Part shown: piece after piece, positions 33,166 through 45,352 of the stretch
How positions within the stretch are numbered: the stretch's first letter is position 1
Layout: each line of letters opens with the position of its first letter
NCBI GenBank assembly: GCA_018894105.1
Contig: CM032120.1
Coordinates: 30,960,710-31,024,709, forward strand
Direction of reading: 5' to 3'
Origin: Jacaranda mimosifolia
Lineage: Eukaryota; Streptophyta; Magnoliopsida; Lamiales; Bignoniaceae
DNA: 64,000 nucleotides
Made by a program: the position numbers and the translations under genes
Notes under the pieces: generated by a model
The model's database searches: none
What the model was told of the DNA's origin: nothing
Seen by the model: the letters and a program-made list of their open reading frames with translations, nothing else

Positions 33166-34607
33166 GGGAATACTTTCGGGTATTCCGCTACCATTTTCAC
33201 TTCCTCGACTTTAAACTAGATCTCGGGGTTTATTGATAAGATACACTAAAGATTCTCACCCGCATTTCCTCAAAATCTTTCTGATCTCTAGTGCAGATAT
33301 AACGACATCGAGGAGGCATTATCGTAGATTTCAAAAATAGAAATCATACTTTCTATGACCTTGTTGAGATTCGGTGCTTCTTTTCCTATTAGGGCGTAAG
33401 ATGAGCTCTCATCCTCTATTCCCCACTAGATCTTGTCATTGGCTTTCCTTGTTGCTTCAATCTCATGTCATCTCAATACTTAAGGGTTTCCCAATAGCCC
33501 ACTAAACTACTATGGTCACAAATGGCTATTGACACCATAAGTTCACACTCACATAATAGATATGATCAAAATATGTGGAGTTAAACTATCTCTAATGTTC
33601 AAAACTTATATAGTACTCTCAACTACCTATTTCCCTTTATCCCGGTGATGCTTATACCTATCCTTTACTTATCTCGCCAATCACCAAGTACATTAATTTT
33701 ACTTTGAAACCCGAAGTGTTTGTCATTCGTATATTGACCCAAATCATACCTTACCCATAATTCGCAAGAATTCATTTTCTTCCACTCTTATATGTATCTC
33801 TGTATCGTTAAAGCAATCATGATTTCAATACTCCTAAACGTAAGCAAGATAGGTTGTTCTATCACTTAAGTTTTATTATCCTCGTATATCTAAATTTCCT
33901 TTACGGAGCATATATACATCTAGCATTTCCTTAGTTAATCTCATCAATGCACTTATTGATGCTAATCAGAAGAACCCCAAAAACTTGTACTTAATATATT
34001 TCCTAGTCGTACTTAATTGTCCGTAACCTAGGTAAAATGATTTCCTTGAATGTCCGTGAGATCATAGCCTAAACACATAGGTAATATGGCTATTTCCTCA
34101 ATTTAAAAGGTTCCCAATAAGATCATTATAAATCAATCCTCACAATACGGGAAATTTCCTATGTATTGTATCACATCCTTAGTTTCAACATTAATCAAAT
34201 CTTAGTACTTGTTTTAAATTAACTAGCTTATGAGGAAGAAGATATTCTAATTCCCAACTCAATGTGTTTTGTCAAGCTCTTACTACTATTCTGTCAATCC
34301 TTATCAATGATGGAGACGGTTAAAACTCTAGAAATCCCTCGAGGCTATCCTTCGATGGTTTCTATCACGCTCCCAAGATTTCTAACCCAATGTGCTCATC
34401 AATAAGGTTATAGGGTCCTCTATTTTACTACAATAAGCTTTTACCACAAGTTTATATACCTTTGGACCTATTAGCAAAAGGAAAATGAGATCTAACATCA
34501 TCTTCGGTTCTTTACCAAGAGATCTTCTAATTAGAGCATCCTGCTTGTGATCTTCATGAGTTTTGGCTTCATTAGCTGATGACCATCCGTTATGATTTAG
34601 TCGAATG
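33166..34607 (-). other. Element C internal sequence, unrecognised
   Basis: Between the pol remnant and hAT element D. By position it should hold gag and protease, but no conserved motif can be read in any frame. Base composition resembles the rest of the element. Confidence 0.45.
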
Positions 34608-35174
34608 GGGATCACTAGAGGTGTCAAATGACTCGGGCCGAGCCAGCCTGGCTCATTTAACAAACGGTTAATGGCGATCCCGGGCCGTTCACGGTTAGGA
34701 CCGTGACAGGCTGGAAATTGAAAAGTTCAGCTCAGCTCAAAACCAACCCACTATATAGGTGAGCCGGTTTATATATGAGCCGAGCTAGGCGGTCCGGCTC
34801 GCGGGTTGGCCCGCGAGTGTTTTTTTTTGAAAATGAATTTAAAAATTTGAAGTTTTTATATTTATGTGATTATTAATGTTTTTTCCAACACTTATATTTT
34901 TTTAAAAGACTTAATAATTTATACTTATGTGATTTTTAATATTTTACAACTCTTAAATTTTTATAAAAACTAAGAAATTTGTACTTATAATAATTTTTTT
35001 TATCAATTATATTTTTCCAGAAAAACTACCAAATAAGGTGGTGAGGGGTTTGGCATGGACGCCTCTACCCTTCATTAATTTAGAAAAAATAATTACATAG
35101 AGGTAGATTTGACCAAACCTCTAAATGAAAGTACATAATAATAACAAAAAAAATAATAAACAACTTTGTAATGT

Positions 35175-37590
35175 CTAAACATCTAAACATGTCCAATGAT
35201 AAACCGGTTGTTCACTCAAGTGATGTAAATCGCTCTCGGATTGAGATGCAATGGTGGATGCGATTTCAAGCCATTCTTCATCATCTTCTTCAAATTGAGG
35301 CAATATGGTCTTCACCTTTCTCAATTTTTTGTTTCTATACTCTTGGTCTAGCCAATCCTTCCAAAGAATACAAAACTTGATCGAATCGGGTTTTAACCAC
35401 GATCTGGTATCGGTCAATGTGCGCTTGCCCGCACTAAAGGCACTCTCGGATGCCACCGTCGACATTTGAGGTGCAAGTACGTCTCGAGCAATGCATGAAA
35501 TAATTGGATACACTTTAGCATTATTCTTCCACTACTCTAACACGTCGAATCCTTCATAGTCTTCTTCACATGCGTTTTGTAAATATAGCGATATCTCTGC
35601 ACTACTTTTGAGTCTTGAGCTTGACGGTCTTTCATTCATCAAATTACCTAAAGATGCAAACATTCCTCTTTTGCTAGTAGATGGCCGTTGCGTACCTACA
35701 TGCATTTGTCCTATCCCACAATTTTGACTATAAACACTATATAAAATTTTCAAAATATCTAAAATTCTTGTTTTTTCTTCTTCATAGTTAAAATCCTCAT
35801 GAAGTATAAAATCATTATATTTTTGCATTAATACAACACACATATCTAACTTTAATCTAGGATCTAAAACACTTAAAATAATTGCTATGTAGGGTACTTT
35901 TTTATAATACTTTAGAAATATTTTTTCCATTGCACAAATTACTTCACTTAAATGTTCATCATATCTATGATTATCAAATAATTGAGCAATTTCATATAGT
36001 GTATATAATAACAAGTTAGATGTTGGATAAAAATGACCGAACATAATTTTGGTTTTATCATTAAATGTTTGAAGAAGTGGAGCAAGAACTTCCACTATAT
36101 CCCAATCTGCATCATGAAAAAACAGTTCACCATAATCATCAAACATTTCTTTATTACAAAATTCACTAATTATTTGACAATAAGGCATTGCCTCACTAAG
36201 CATTCTATATGTAGAGTTCCACCTATGTTGAGTATCTAAGTAAGGAATTAAAAATCTTGTCCTATGGTCTTGACAAAATCTTTTATATTCTTGTGTTCTA
36301 ACTGATGAAGCCATAATATGTGTTAAAGCACTTCTAATTTTACCTACCGAAAAATCCATTTTTTCTAAACCATCTTTACAACATAAATGAATAATATGAC
36401 AAAAACATCTAACATGGAAAAAATACCATTTTTTAAAGGGTCTATTAATTTAACTAATTCCCTTACGATAGATGTATTATTAGATGCATTATCAAAAGAC
36501 ATAGATATAACTTTATCCATGAATTTCCAACCCCTAAGGCAATCTCTAATTGCTTCATAAATATGAATATCCATATGGGGATGATCAAGTTGTTGAAATT
36601 CAATTATTCTTTTTTGCATGCACCAATCATCATCAATCCAATAAGCCATAACACATAAATAATGCAAATTGCCTCTACCTAACCACATATCGGATGTAAA
36701 AGAAACTCTACATTTCAAATTATCAAAAATTTTAGTTAAATTTAAAATTTCCGCTAAATATTGTTTATACCCATCATCATAGCAAGTGTTACGTGAAATG
36801 AGTTTATAAGCCGGTTTTAAATACATTTGATTATATCTAGTTACTAATTCATTTTTAGCATAAGTAAAAGGTAACTCATTTTGTACAACTAATCTAGATA
36901 AACCTATTCTCATAATTTCTTGACTATATCTCCAACTTTATAGCTTGCCCGATTCATTTCGATAAAGTTATGATTGACCATCTACCCCCACACCCTCTTC
37001 ATTCCAACCCGGATGATGAGTGTCTAAATGTCTTTTAATTGTACTCGTTCCACCTCCTTTTTTATGTTTATAAACTATACGACAAATTTTACAATGCACC
37101 GAACTAAGTGGGCCAATAGCTATACATTTCCATACATCACCAGTTAATCTTCTTTTTTTATTCCCATGTGTATCATTATGTGTGTCACTATCATCGGATG
37201 CTTGTGTGTCACTATCATCGAGTGCTTGTGTTTCATCATCATGTAGGGGGTTTTCTTCATCTATTCTATCGGTAGTGGGATGATATTGTTCTTATGATTT
37301 GGTATTATGCAAAGATGCGGGTGTTTGTGCAATAAAATTATATTCTTCCGTATTTAAATTACATTCCATATGATATCGGGCCGTAGAACTAGAAGAAGAG
37401 GGAGGGGTAGTAGTAGGTCTTAGGGGCGGGTCTATAAATTGATGACTAGTAATATGCCTAGCGGGTTGAGTGGAGGGACGAATTGAGGGGTCATTTAAAG
37501 GAGAATGTTGTCTACCTTTGGAGGGGCTATAGAGCAACTATTAGTTTTTTTATTTTTAGAACTACTAGCAAGATTCAAAAATTTCTTCAT
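35175..37590 (-). pseudogene. hAT transposase with BED zinc finger, few defects
   Basis: Cut-and-paste transposase of the Ac/hAT superfamily. The likely ATG is at 37590 ('MKKFLNLASSS'), followed by a Ser/Pro/Asp-rich leader. A BED zinc finger lies near 37100-37015 ('HCKICRIVY' then 'STIKRHLDTHH'). The catalytic Asp residues are in 'FTSDMW' (about 36700) and 'MSFDNASNN' (about 36495). The RCxxH region follows near 36400 but in a shifted frame after a run of T. The Glu is in 'STVASESAFSAGKRTL' (about 35460-35410) within the C-terminal dimerisation domain, which ends with 'LKPDSIKFCILWKDWL'. Defects seen: a frameshift in the leader, stops near 36950 and 36910, a frameshift near 36420 and a stop near 35530 in an otherwise continuous frame. 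Confidence 0.9.
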
Positions 37591-38440
37591 TTTTATAATC
37601 AACTAAATATGAACAATTAACAATTAAAATTCACAAAGATTAACACACAAATTAAATTTTTTAAAAAGGATAGATGTTACCGTAAAAGACGTAATAATAA
37701 TTAAGAAGTCGCAATTTGATACACCACCATTCACGGCTCCACGAAGTAGCAAATTGATAGACCTCCATTCAAAGCTCCACCAAATAAATTTAATAATATG
37801 TACGAAATGAATAAAATATATAATTTATTTGTAAATTATTAGATTAGAGAGAAATTGAGAAATTTTAGAATAAGAAATAAAATTTTAGAATATTTGAGGC
37901 TTCAGATATTTGGGAGAAATTGAGATATTTGATAGGAAACATTTTTATTACAAATGACCACTATTTATAGTGGTCATTTGTTATTTAAAAAAAAAAAAAA
38001 AGAAGAGAGAGAGAAGCAAATTGCTGGCAGCAATTTGCTCCAAGCTTAAATTGCTGCAAGCTGCTAAATTGACCGTTGGCCAATGGCCAGGCCAACGGTC
38101 AATTTACTTAAAGTAGCCATTACATATTGTAACGGCTACTTTCCCTTCTTTTTTTTTTATAATTTATAATTTTTATAAATTTATAAATTATAATTTAAAA
38201 ATTAAAATTTCTTAATTATTGATTTATACATTTATAAACTAATAAATTATAAGTTATACATTCTTAATTATAAATTATAAATTAATAATTTTTTAAAATT
38301 AATAATTTGTAATTTGTAATTTAAAAATTAAAAATTGATAATTTATAATTTAAAAATTATAAATTCTTAAATTTTTAAAAATTATAAATTCTTAAATTTT
38401 TAAAAATTATAATTTATAATTTAAATTAAAAAAATATTGC
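37591..38440. other. Element D 5' non-coding part
   Basis: Upstream of the transposase start. It contains A/T tracts and, at 38150-38420, many overlapping copies of 'aatttataaatt'-type low-complexity sequence, plus a short inverted repeat 'gaccgttggcc' (38081-38102). The transposase promoter is probably here, but I cannot point to it. Confidence 0.5.
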
Positions 38441-38691
38441 TGGCTAAGCGGGCTAGCTCGTGAGCCGGCTCGCGTAGCCCGCGAGCTAGGCTAGCCCACT
38501 GTCCTTCACGGTCTGCGGGCCGAGCCGATCCTGGGTTGTAAAATTTTAGCTCGAGATGGGTTTTCAAGTGAGTCGGTCCAGCCCAGCCCAGCCCATATTA
38601 AAAAATTAAACGAGCCGAGTTGGGCCGATTTTTTTTTGCGGGCCAGGCTGGGCCGATCCGCCCTGCCCGTTTTGACGCCTCTAGGGATCAC

Positions 38692-39340
38692 ATTCATGTT
38701 TGTGGATGCTCTATTAGTGTCATGTCCCATCGTATTGTGGTTCCTAGCTTTGGAAAACAAGCTCGGGTTCGACTAACCCATAGCGTGCATTTTAGATATT
38801 AATACTATCAGAACGACTACTAAGTAGTTTCTAAGAATATGTAAGCTATCAACCAACCTAGTCGACATCCTCAAATGCAGTATTACCTGCGATGATTCCT
38901 TTCCTATATCTTCACACAACCAAACTTTTCTTCCGTAAGTACATAGCAGGAATTTTTTCTTCATAAGGTACTCATATCCTTAGCATCGAGCATTATCCTA
39001 AAAGTTTATTTTTCATTCAATCCCAAAATTAAGTTCACATTAAGACCTCATATTTTCCTATCCCAAGATTTCACATTCCAAAATCATATCCTAACATGAC
39101 TCAGGTAATTTTTACCTCAAGCATACACATCTGAAGCATTTCCAAAATCAAACTTAGTCTCTATTAACCAAAATTCCACATTTCAAGAATCATATGCTAG
39201 GATCATATCCCACAATAACTCAGGTTTTCCTTGTCCTAAGTGTTCACATCCTAGATGATTCCCAATTTAAGTTCAATCTCTAGCAAATCCATCAATTCCA
39301 GTCACCACAATCATTTCCATGTTCACCTACCTCATTAAAA
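38692..39340 (-). other. Element C leader region
   Basis: Between the hAT insertion and the PBS; corresponds to the 5' untranslated region and beginning of gag of element C. No coding motif recognised. Confidence 0.5.
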
Positions 39341-39357
39341 CCTAGGCTCTGATACCA
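39341..39357 (-). other. Element C primer binding site (initiator Met tRNA)
   Basis: Minus-strand TGGTATCAGAGCCTAGG, two bases from the 5' LTR end. TGGTATCAGAGC is complementary to the 3' end of plant initiator methionine tRNA, the usual primer of plant chromoviruses. Confidence 0.92.
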
Positions 39358-39359
39358 TT

Positions 39360-42300
39360 TGTAACACCCCACTCAGGACAAGCCCTAAGCTGAGATATTA
39401 CTCCAAGTCAATCTTAATTGAGACCCATAAACAAGAAATAGCGCTAAACATTTCAATCTTTACTTAACAAAAGCAGCAAAAATTTCAAACTTAATTAGCC
39501 CGACAAACCCATTAAGTATGTTTCATGATTCAATTTCTTACATCTAACAAATATTTACAGGCCTGAAGTCTACAATATCAGTTATGACATATCACAATGT
39601 CTCTAAATCAAAGTTAACATTCAAAAGATCTCACGAACATACATAAACACCTATTCTATTACAAAAGTATTCCTCTAGCCGAACTCAGGAGTCCAAATCT
39701 TTCACTTAAACTTGTCTGAGGAGATAAAGAAATAAAAAAGGGGTAAGTACAAATACTTAGTAAGAGATATTTTTAACAGTGAACAATAGGGATCTGTCAA
39801 GGAAAGGACATCTTAACAGATCATAATATAATCATCAAAACATGAACAATCAAGATATAAGTACTAACACGTTAAGCAAATAGGATTATGTCCTGCCATA
39901 TTGCTCTAAGAACAGATTTCAAATGATCAAGAAACAAGTACGATCAAGCAAACCCAATCAATGTATGCAGTTTAATAAATCCAGACAAGATATGCATACC
40001 ATATTCACCTTATATCATTCAAACAAGTACTTGTACCTAAGCGTGACAACTTGGCATATGGTTGTGTCCATACTGACCGTATGGCGTATAGCGATGCCCA
40101 AGGGAAAATCCCCAGCACACTGCCCGATACCTATGGGAAATCCCTAGCGTATTGTTGATACCCAGGGGAAAATCCTTATCGTATCCCATGCATTGCGATG
40201 CCCAGGGGGAAATCCCTAACGCAACGCCTAATACCCTGGGAGAAATCCCTAGTGTACCAGTCAGGCCCTCGGCCAATCAATTCTCCATTCAATTGATAAG
40301 TACCAATAATAATTACGCAGATGCCTAGGGGGAAATTCCTAGTGCACCGCTGATACCCAGGGGAATATCCCTAGCATATCACTGACACCAAATACAACAA
40401 GTGAGCTGGCGAGGCAACCGATAACAATACAGAAATGCCGACAAGGTAACATGATAACGATTAACATGTACGATTAAGCCAACATGGCCATATAATGATG
40501 AACGAACATGCAAGTGCGCCTGCAAGGTAACAGATAACGTTACAGATCGATATGGATAACACGAAAATAATAATTACTGATCAAAAACATATACGATAAC
40601 ATATAACAATCAGGAGTTCTGGGCGTCAGAACGAACAAGTACGAACTCATAGTAGAGTATAATAAGAATTAACCCTCACAGGTTAATTAACATGTTAATT
40701 AATAGATAACAAGCGAATTCATAAGCAAGTACGATTTCAATAACAAGAACAAGTACGGTACACAATCATATTGAACCTTCATAGGGGTCATTCCACAAGA
40801 ACATATAGTTATAATCAAGGCCAAAATGGCAGACCCTCAAGGGGTACAAGTATCAAGTAACTGATAACAATTAAACACGCGAGCAAGAATAATTCCAATA
40901 TCAAGAATAAGTACTCAAGCGAGTGCGATTTCAACAATCAAAAGCAATTTAGTACAATCAAGTTGAATCTACACGGGGGTCATTACACAAGAACATATAT
41001 ATATAAGCAATGCTAGAATGGCAAACCCTCAGCTCCATAACCTCAGAAATTGCAACTTCAGTCAGCTAGCTATCAGTCCTCGGGACTCACTTCCTCGTCA
41101 CCTAACCAAAAGAGTATATTTACAGTCAAAATCCACATTCAACTCTAACAATCCATAATAATTAAAATCTTACTATTAGTAATCTAAAATCACTAATTGC
41201 TCGGCTAATACATAGCTTTAGGATTCGTTCGGCATAAACATTATTGAACGTGCTAATCACGCCGGTCCCGATAAAAGTATAATATCAGCTCTTAAATTAC
41301 ATATTTAACCACATAACATTATACCAAGTCAATATTAACAGTTCAGTTATCTTAGTTAACCCAATTATTGCCACTTAAGTCCCAAATCCACAAAATTAGG
41401 GTTTTCTTGCTTATTAACCTTAATTAACCAAGGATGCCATGTTATATAATATATCTAGGTCCACTAAGCGCATGTTTAAATATCCATGTTGGTCTCATTT
41501 TCTATTCCCATATCACAATTTTCCATGTCATTTCATATCATAATATAAAATCAAACCTAATTACACTAATAAAATTAGCAATAAATATGTTCTAATTATC
41601 AACCTGGGCTTACTAGTATTGCACACGGCTTATACGTCCAAACATTTCGGCTTGATATCATAAATCTTTTGTTGATAGTCCATCATTACAATTTGGCCAA
41701 TTAACTCAACTTACATTAATGACCCATTTACTTAATGATAGTTGGCTCCCAATTGCCAATTCGAGTCTACACATTGTATATAGACAAATTTTATGTTCAA
41801 TAGTATACAGTATAATTACATATTCCGGCCCAATAACGAATATTCCACATGAAAATTAACTTAACAACCTAACCAATTTAAATGCAGGAATCAATTTAAT
41901 CAATCAGTCGGAATTTGCCCAATTGATTGAACTCAAGGCTGAACTGTCATATAATAGCAACATGCATGCACTTAGCTCCATGCCTCAAACAAACTGATCC
42001 GTTGCCACCAGACTACCGCTGGAGCTGAGATTCATTACCACCAGAAGTTGCATTTCAGCGCGAGGAACCTAATGCCCAATTCAATTTCTCGTTTTGCCAC
42101 TGAGAAGACAGTCAATTGTGGCCTTGAAGCTCCAGTTCTGTCGCTCGCCACTGCTTTTCGTTTCTCCAAATTCCTCCAGCTCCAGTGAACCATTTTCAAA
42201 ATTGGAGGCACCTGCGCGATCCTTTCACCGAGCTCGTCACAACCCATACTCCGGCCACAAGTTTTCATCGCCAGAATCAACTCGCCCGCCACCTCTGACG

Positions 42301-42830
42301 CGAGCTCTGTCTCAATTTTTTGTTCTTGCTACTTCACCAGTCGGTTTGGAGGGTAAAGGGTGTGGATGAGTTCCTCAAGCTGAGAGGATGGTGGTTATGG
42401 TGTTCGTTTTGGATTTTCACCGCCGGTCGAGGGAGTTCAACGATGAAGGGTAAGGTGGGATGCAATGAAAAATGAGAAGAAGTCTGGGGCCTTTTGATAT
42501 ATAAATAACAGTTTTCAAAAATTGCAATCTGACCCCAAAAGTTTAATCTAGTTTTCACTTAAGTCCTCCAAGATAAAATAAAACCTCAATTCAACCCCTA
42601 GACTATATATTGCCTCACATTGACCCCTTTGACCAAGAATATATCTCATGCAAACCCCAAAATTTGAAAATGTAATATGATCAAGTCTTGCCTATTTGCC
42701 TATTTGCACTTTGAAAATGCAATTAGGCCCTTTTTGTCAATTTTTCGAGCCTTAGAATCCAACCAACCAACCAATTCCTTGATTTCTAAATCCTTATTTT
42801 TCCAAAATACTGAATTTTAAGGGTTTTACA
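39360..42830 (-). repeat. Element C 5' LTR
   Basis: 3471 bp. On the minus strand it starts TGTAAAACCC at 42830 and ends GGGGTGTTACA at 39360. It matches 28675-32159 along its length and carries the same minisatellite (40093-40389). Confidence 0.92.
40093..40389. repeat. Minisatellite in element C 5' LTR
   Basis: About eight units of the 'gatacccagggggaaatccc' type, spaced irregularly. Unit number and linkers differ from those of the partner LTR, so the array has changed since insertion. A minus-strand open frame here simply reads the repeat ('LGISPWA', 'LGISP'). Confidence 0.85.
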
Positions 42831-43030
42831 ACACAACATGATATTCTAGTTATAATAGATAAATTGTTCATATTGAGATGAAGTAAAAAAGTAAATAAGC
42901 AACCAACAATTTTTTTTGAAGTGAATTAAAAAATTAAAAATTCTAACAATTTGACATTTGACTAAAATTACACAATTAGAATTAAAATTGCACAATTGCA
43001 TCTCAAACAACATTGTGCTATATATAATAG
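42831..43030. other. AT-rich flank, no feature recognised
   Basis: Continuation of the host sequence interrupted at 28674 by element C. It runs up to the foldback element. Nothing recognised. Confidence 0.5.
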
Positions 43031-44121
43031 TACCAGCATGTGCCCGTTGCGATACACTAAAAATAATTCCAAGAATAAAATGATTTACCTTATAATAACA
43101 TTTATTTTACTTCATGTAATTAAAACATAAATTGTAATTATTTTTAGCATTCAATGAAAGAAAATCTATTACTAATTAAATAAACTAATATGAATATATC
43201 AATTAAAATATTATGTTTGAAGATAATTTATGACTAAATAAGTTATAAAATATCAAGAATTTCTAACTCTAAGTTTATAAATTATATAAAAATTTATAAA
43301 ATGATAAAACTCAAAAGAATAAATAAAAGAATGAAGAAAATAAAAACAACGTAGAATATTTTACTAAATACCTTTTTTAACTAGATATATAGGTATATTT
43401 GTACTTATATATTTTGATTTGATAAATAAGCAAATTAATTTTTTTTTACAGATAACAATTTTTTGTATGATTTTTTAATAATTTGGAAGTTACAATTACA
43501 TTTTCATGACATTTGAGAATTAGATATATAGATATATTTATACTTATATATTTTGATATATTTTCTTATATACTTATATACTTTTCACATATACTTGTAT
43601 ATTTTCTTATAATTGTACTTATATATTTTCATAAATGTCATGAAAATGTAACTGTAACTTCCAAATTATTAATAAATCACACAAAAAAGTTTTATATTTT
43701 AAAAAAATTATTTGCTTATTTATCTTATCAAAATATATGAATATAAATATACCTATATATCTAATCTAAAAAGTGTATTTAGCAAAATATTCTACATTAT
43801 TTTTATTTTCTTAATTATTTATTTATTTTTTTAAATTTTATCATTTTATAAATTTCTGTATAATTTATAAACTTAGAGTTAGCAATTATTAATATTCTAT
43901 AACTTATTTAAGTATAAATTATTTTCAAACGTAATATTTTTAATTGAAGTATTCATATTATATATTTTATTTAATTAGTAATAGATTTTCTTTCATTAAA
44001 TGCTAACAGTAATTACAATTCATATTTTAATCACATGAAGTAAAATAATAATATTATTATAAAATAAATTATTTTAATCTTAGAATTATTTTCAGTTCAT
44101 CGCACCAGTCACATGCTAGTA
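43031..44121. mobile_element. Element I: foldback element with about 500 bp inverted arms
   Basis: The first half (from 43031, 'taccagcatgtgcc') is repeated in inverted form in the second half (to 44121, 'catgctagta'), with a short centre near 43560-43600. Matching blocks along the arms include 'gcatgtg', 'tagaatattttact' / its complement, 'aacttccaaatta' / its complement, and 'cattttcatgacatt' / its complement. Long inverted arms without a gene fit a foldback or MULE-like MITE. A target duplication could not be fixed. It lies at the boundary of repeat S copy 2. The open frame at 43513-43740 lies across the arms and is not a gene. Confidence 0.82.
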
Positions 44122-44670
44122 TCATTATAAAATGGTGCAATTAAATATATTAAAAAATATAAAAATTGATAGCATTTGCTATTTAAGTGGTCATTTATCA
44201 AGCTTTTCAAAATTTTCAACTATGTCAACTATATATATATATATATATATCCCATATAAAAGAATTTATTTCAAATAATTGAAAATGAGTTCTCTATGAT
44301 TATATTGTTAAAAAACTAAAATGATTAAATTAATAACATAAAAATAAAGTTCAAATTTTATAGTTGTTGTAGGAAATAACTGTTTATAGTAGAAATAAAT
44401 TCTTCAATGAAGTTATTATATTATAAATATATACAGTTTTATCCAAAATTATTTTACATATCTAAAAAAATATTATTGTAAAAATAACTAAATTTTAAAG
44501 ACTAATAAATTGAGGGCTTACATATCAATTAATTTATAATTATTCATTTCTCAAACTTCTAACTCTTTTGATGATTTGATATTTTACATAAATATTTTTT
44601 TATCTCTTTCATAAGAAACAAATAAGTTGCAATAATTTTTAAATAAGTCACGATATTAAGAGATAATTTT
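44122..44670. repeat. AT-rich dispersed repeat S, copy 2
   Basis: Matches 26090-26470 followed directly by 28074-28250, without element J. It includes a TA dinucleotide run at 44228-44250 not present in copy 1. It is followed head to tail by copy 3. Confidence 0.82.
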
Positions 44671-45119
44671 TAATAATATTTAGTTTAAAATAAAAAATCA
44701 ATCTCTCATAAGTTTCTTTTATAATTGGAATATAAAAATTATGAATAATTAAATGGATACTTACTTTTAGTGATTTTTTTTTTTTATCTCACATCATTAA
44801 TCCATGTAAAAATATTTTTGTAAATTAGTATAAGCAAAAATATTAAAATAAATGTACGCGATTTAATTATAAAATAGTATAATTAAATATATTAAAAAAT
44901 AAAATTGATAAAATTTGCTATTTAAGTTTCAAATATGTTAACTATATATGTCCCATATAAAAGAATTTATTTCAAATAATTGAAAATGAATTCCCCACTA
45001 TTATATTGCTAAAATACTAAAATGATTAAATTAATAATATAAAAATAAAGTCCAGAGTTTATAGTTGCTGCAGGAAATAACTACTTATATTTTAAACAAA
45101 TTCTTCAATGAAATTATTT
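44671..45119. repeat. AT-rich dispersed repeat S, copy 3 (truncated)
   Basis: Matches 25901-26365. It ends abruptly at 45119 where LTR E begins, so LTR E inserted into it. Confidence 0.82.
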
Positions 45120-45352
45120 TGTAGCGCTTTGCCAGGGAGATGCCTGCTTTGGGCTGAGGTGCTACTCCAATCTCACTTACAATAGGTCTAACAACATATG
45201 CACCTCCAAAGTTTTAGTTTAAATAGCTGCATCAACTCAAAACAATTCATTCCACATACTATTACAAACCACTATATATTATTTCATAAAGGCTACAAAA
45301 CCATCATACAATTACTAGCATCAATGTCTTAATAACCGTACAGATATATACT
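45120..45352 (-). repeat. LTR E, first segment (antisense chromovirus-type LTR)
   Basis: Starts TGTAGCGC and continues 'ctgaggtgctactcc', parallel to the minus-strand LTR end of element C ('ctgagatattactcc'). It is interrupted at 45353 by element F and continues at 56361. No coding region of its element is seen in the window; it may be a solo LTR or the edge of a longer element. Confidence 0.72.

Larger units (their letters stand above)
34616..38683 (-). mobile_element. Element D: hAT transposon (Ac-like), 4.07 kb
   Basis: Flanked by a perfect 8 bp duplication 'gggatcac' (34608-34615 and 38684-38691). Terminal inverted repeats read TAGAGGTGTCAAA and TAGAGGCGTCAAA. GC-rich subterminal regions with repeated 'gagccg' and 'gcccgcgag' motifs lie at both ends (about 34630-34820 and 38440-38660), as is usual for hAT transposase binding. 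It contains one transposase gene on the minus strand. It lies inside the internal region of element C. The clean target site suggests a fairly recent insertion. Confidence 0.95.
28675..42830 (-). mobile_element. Element C: chromovirus-derived LTR element with internal deletions, carrying hAT element D
   Basis: Minus-strand LTR retrotransposon. The 5' LTR is 39360-42830 (3471 bp) and the 3' LTR 28675-32159 (3485 bp), roughly 88-90% alike by eye over the parts compared. The PBS (39341-39357) fits initiator-Met tRNA and a polypurine tract abuts the 3' LTR. Without hAT D the internal region is only about 3.1 kb, shorter than one LTR. It retains pieces of RT, RNase H and integrase in the order of element A, with the catalytic RT box, most of RNase H, and the integrase core plus chromodomain deleted. 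Flanks 'gcacaa' and 'acacaa' suggest an imperfect or shifted target duplication. Confidence 0.88.

Noticed and set aside
40037..40276. Minus-strand open frame with repeated LGISP peptides
   Set aside because: This is a translation of the GGGGGAAATCCC minisatellite in the element C LTR, not a gene.
28669..42836. Perfect target duplication for element C
   Set aside because: The flanks read 'gcacaa' and 'acacaa'; they agree only if an LTR end is shifted by one base, so I call it imperfect.
43513..43740. 75-codon open frame rich in Ile, Tyr, Leu (membrane-like)
   Set aside because: It spans the two arms of the foldback element; hydrophobicity follows from AT-richness.
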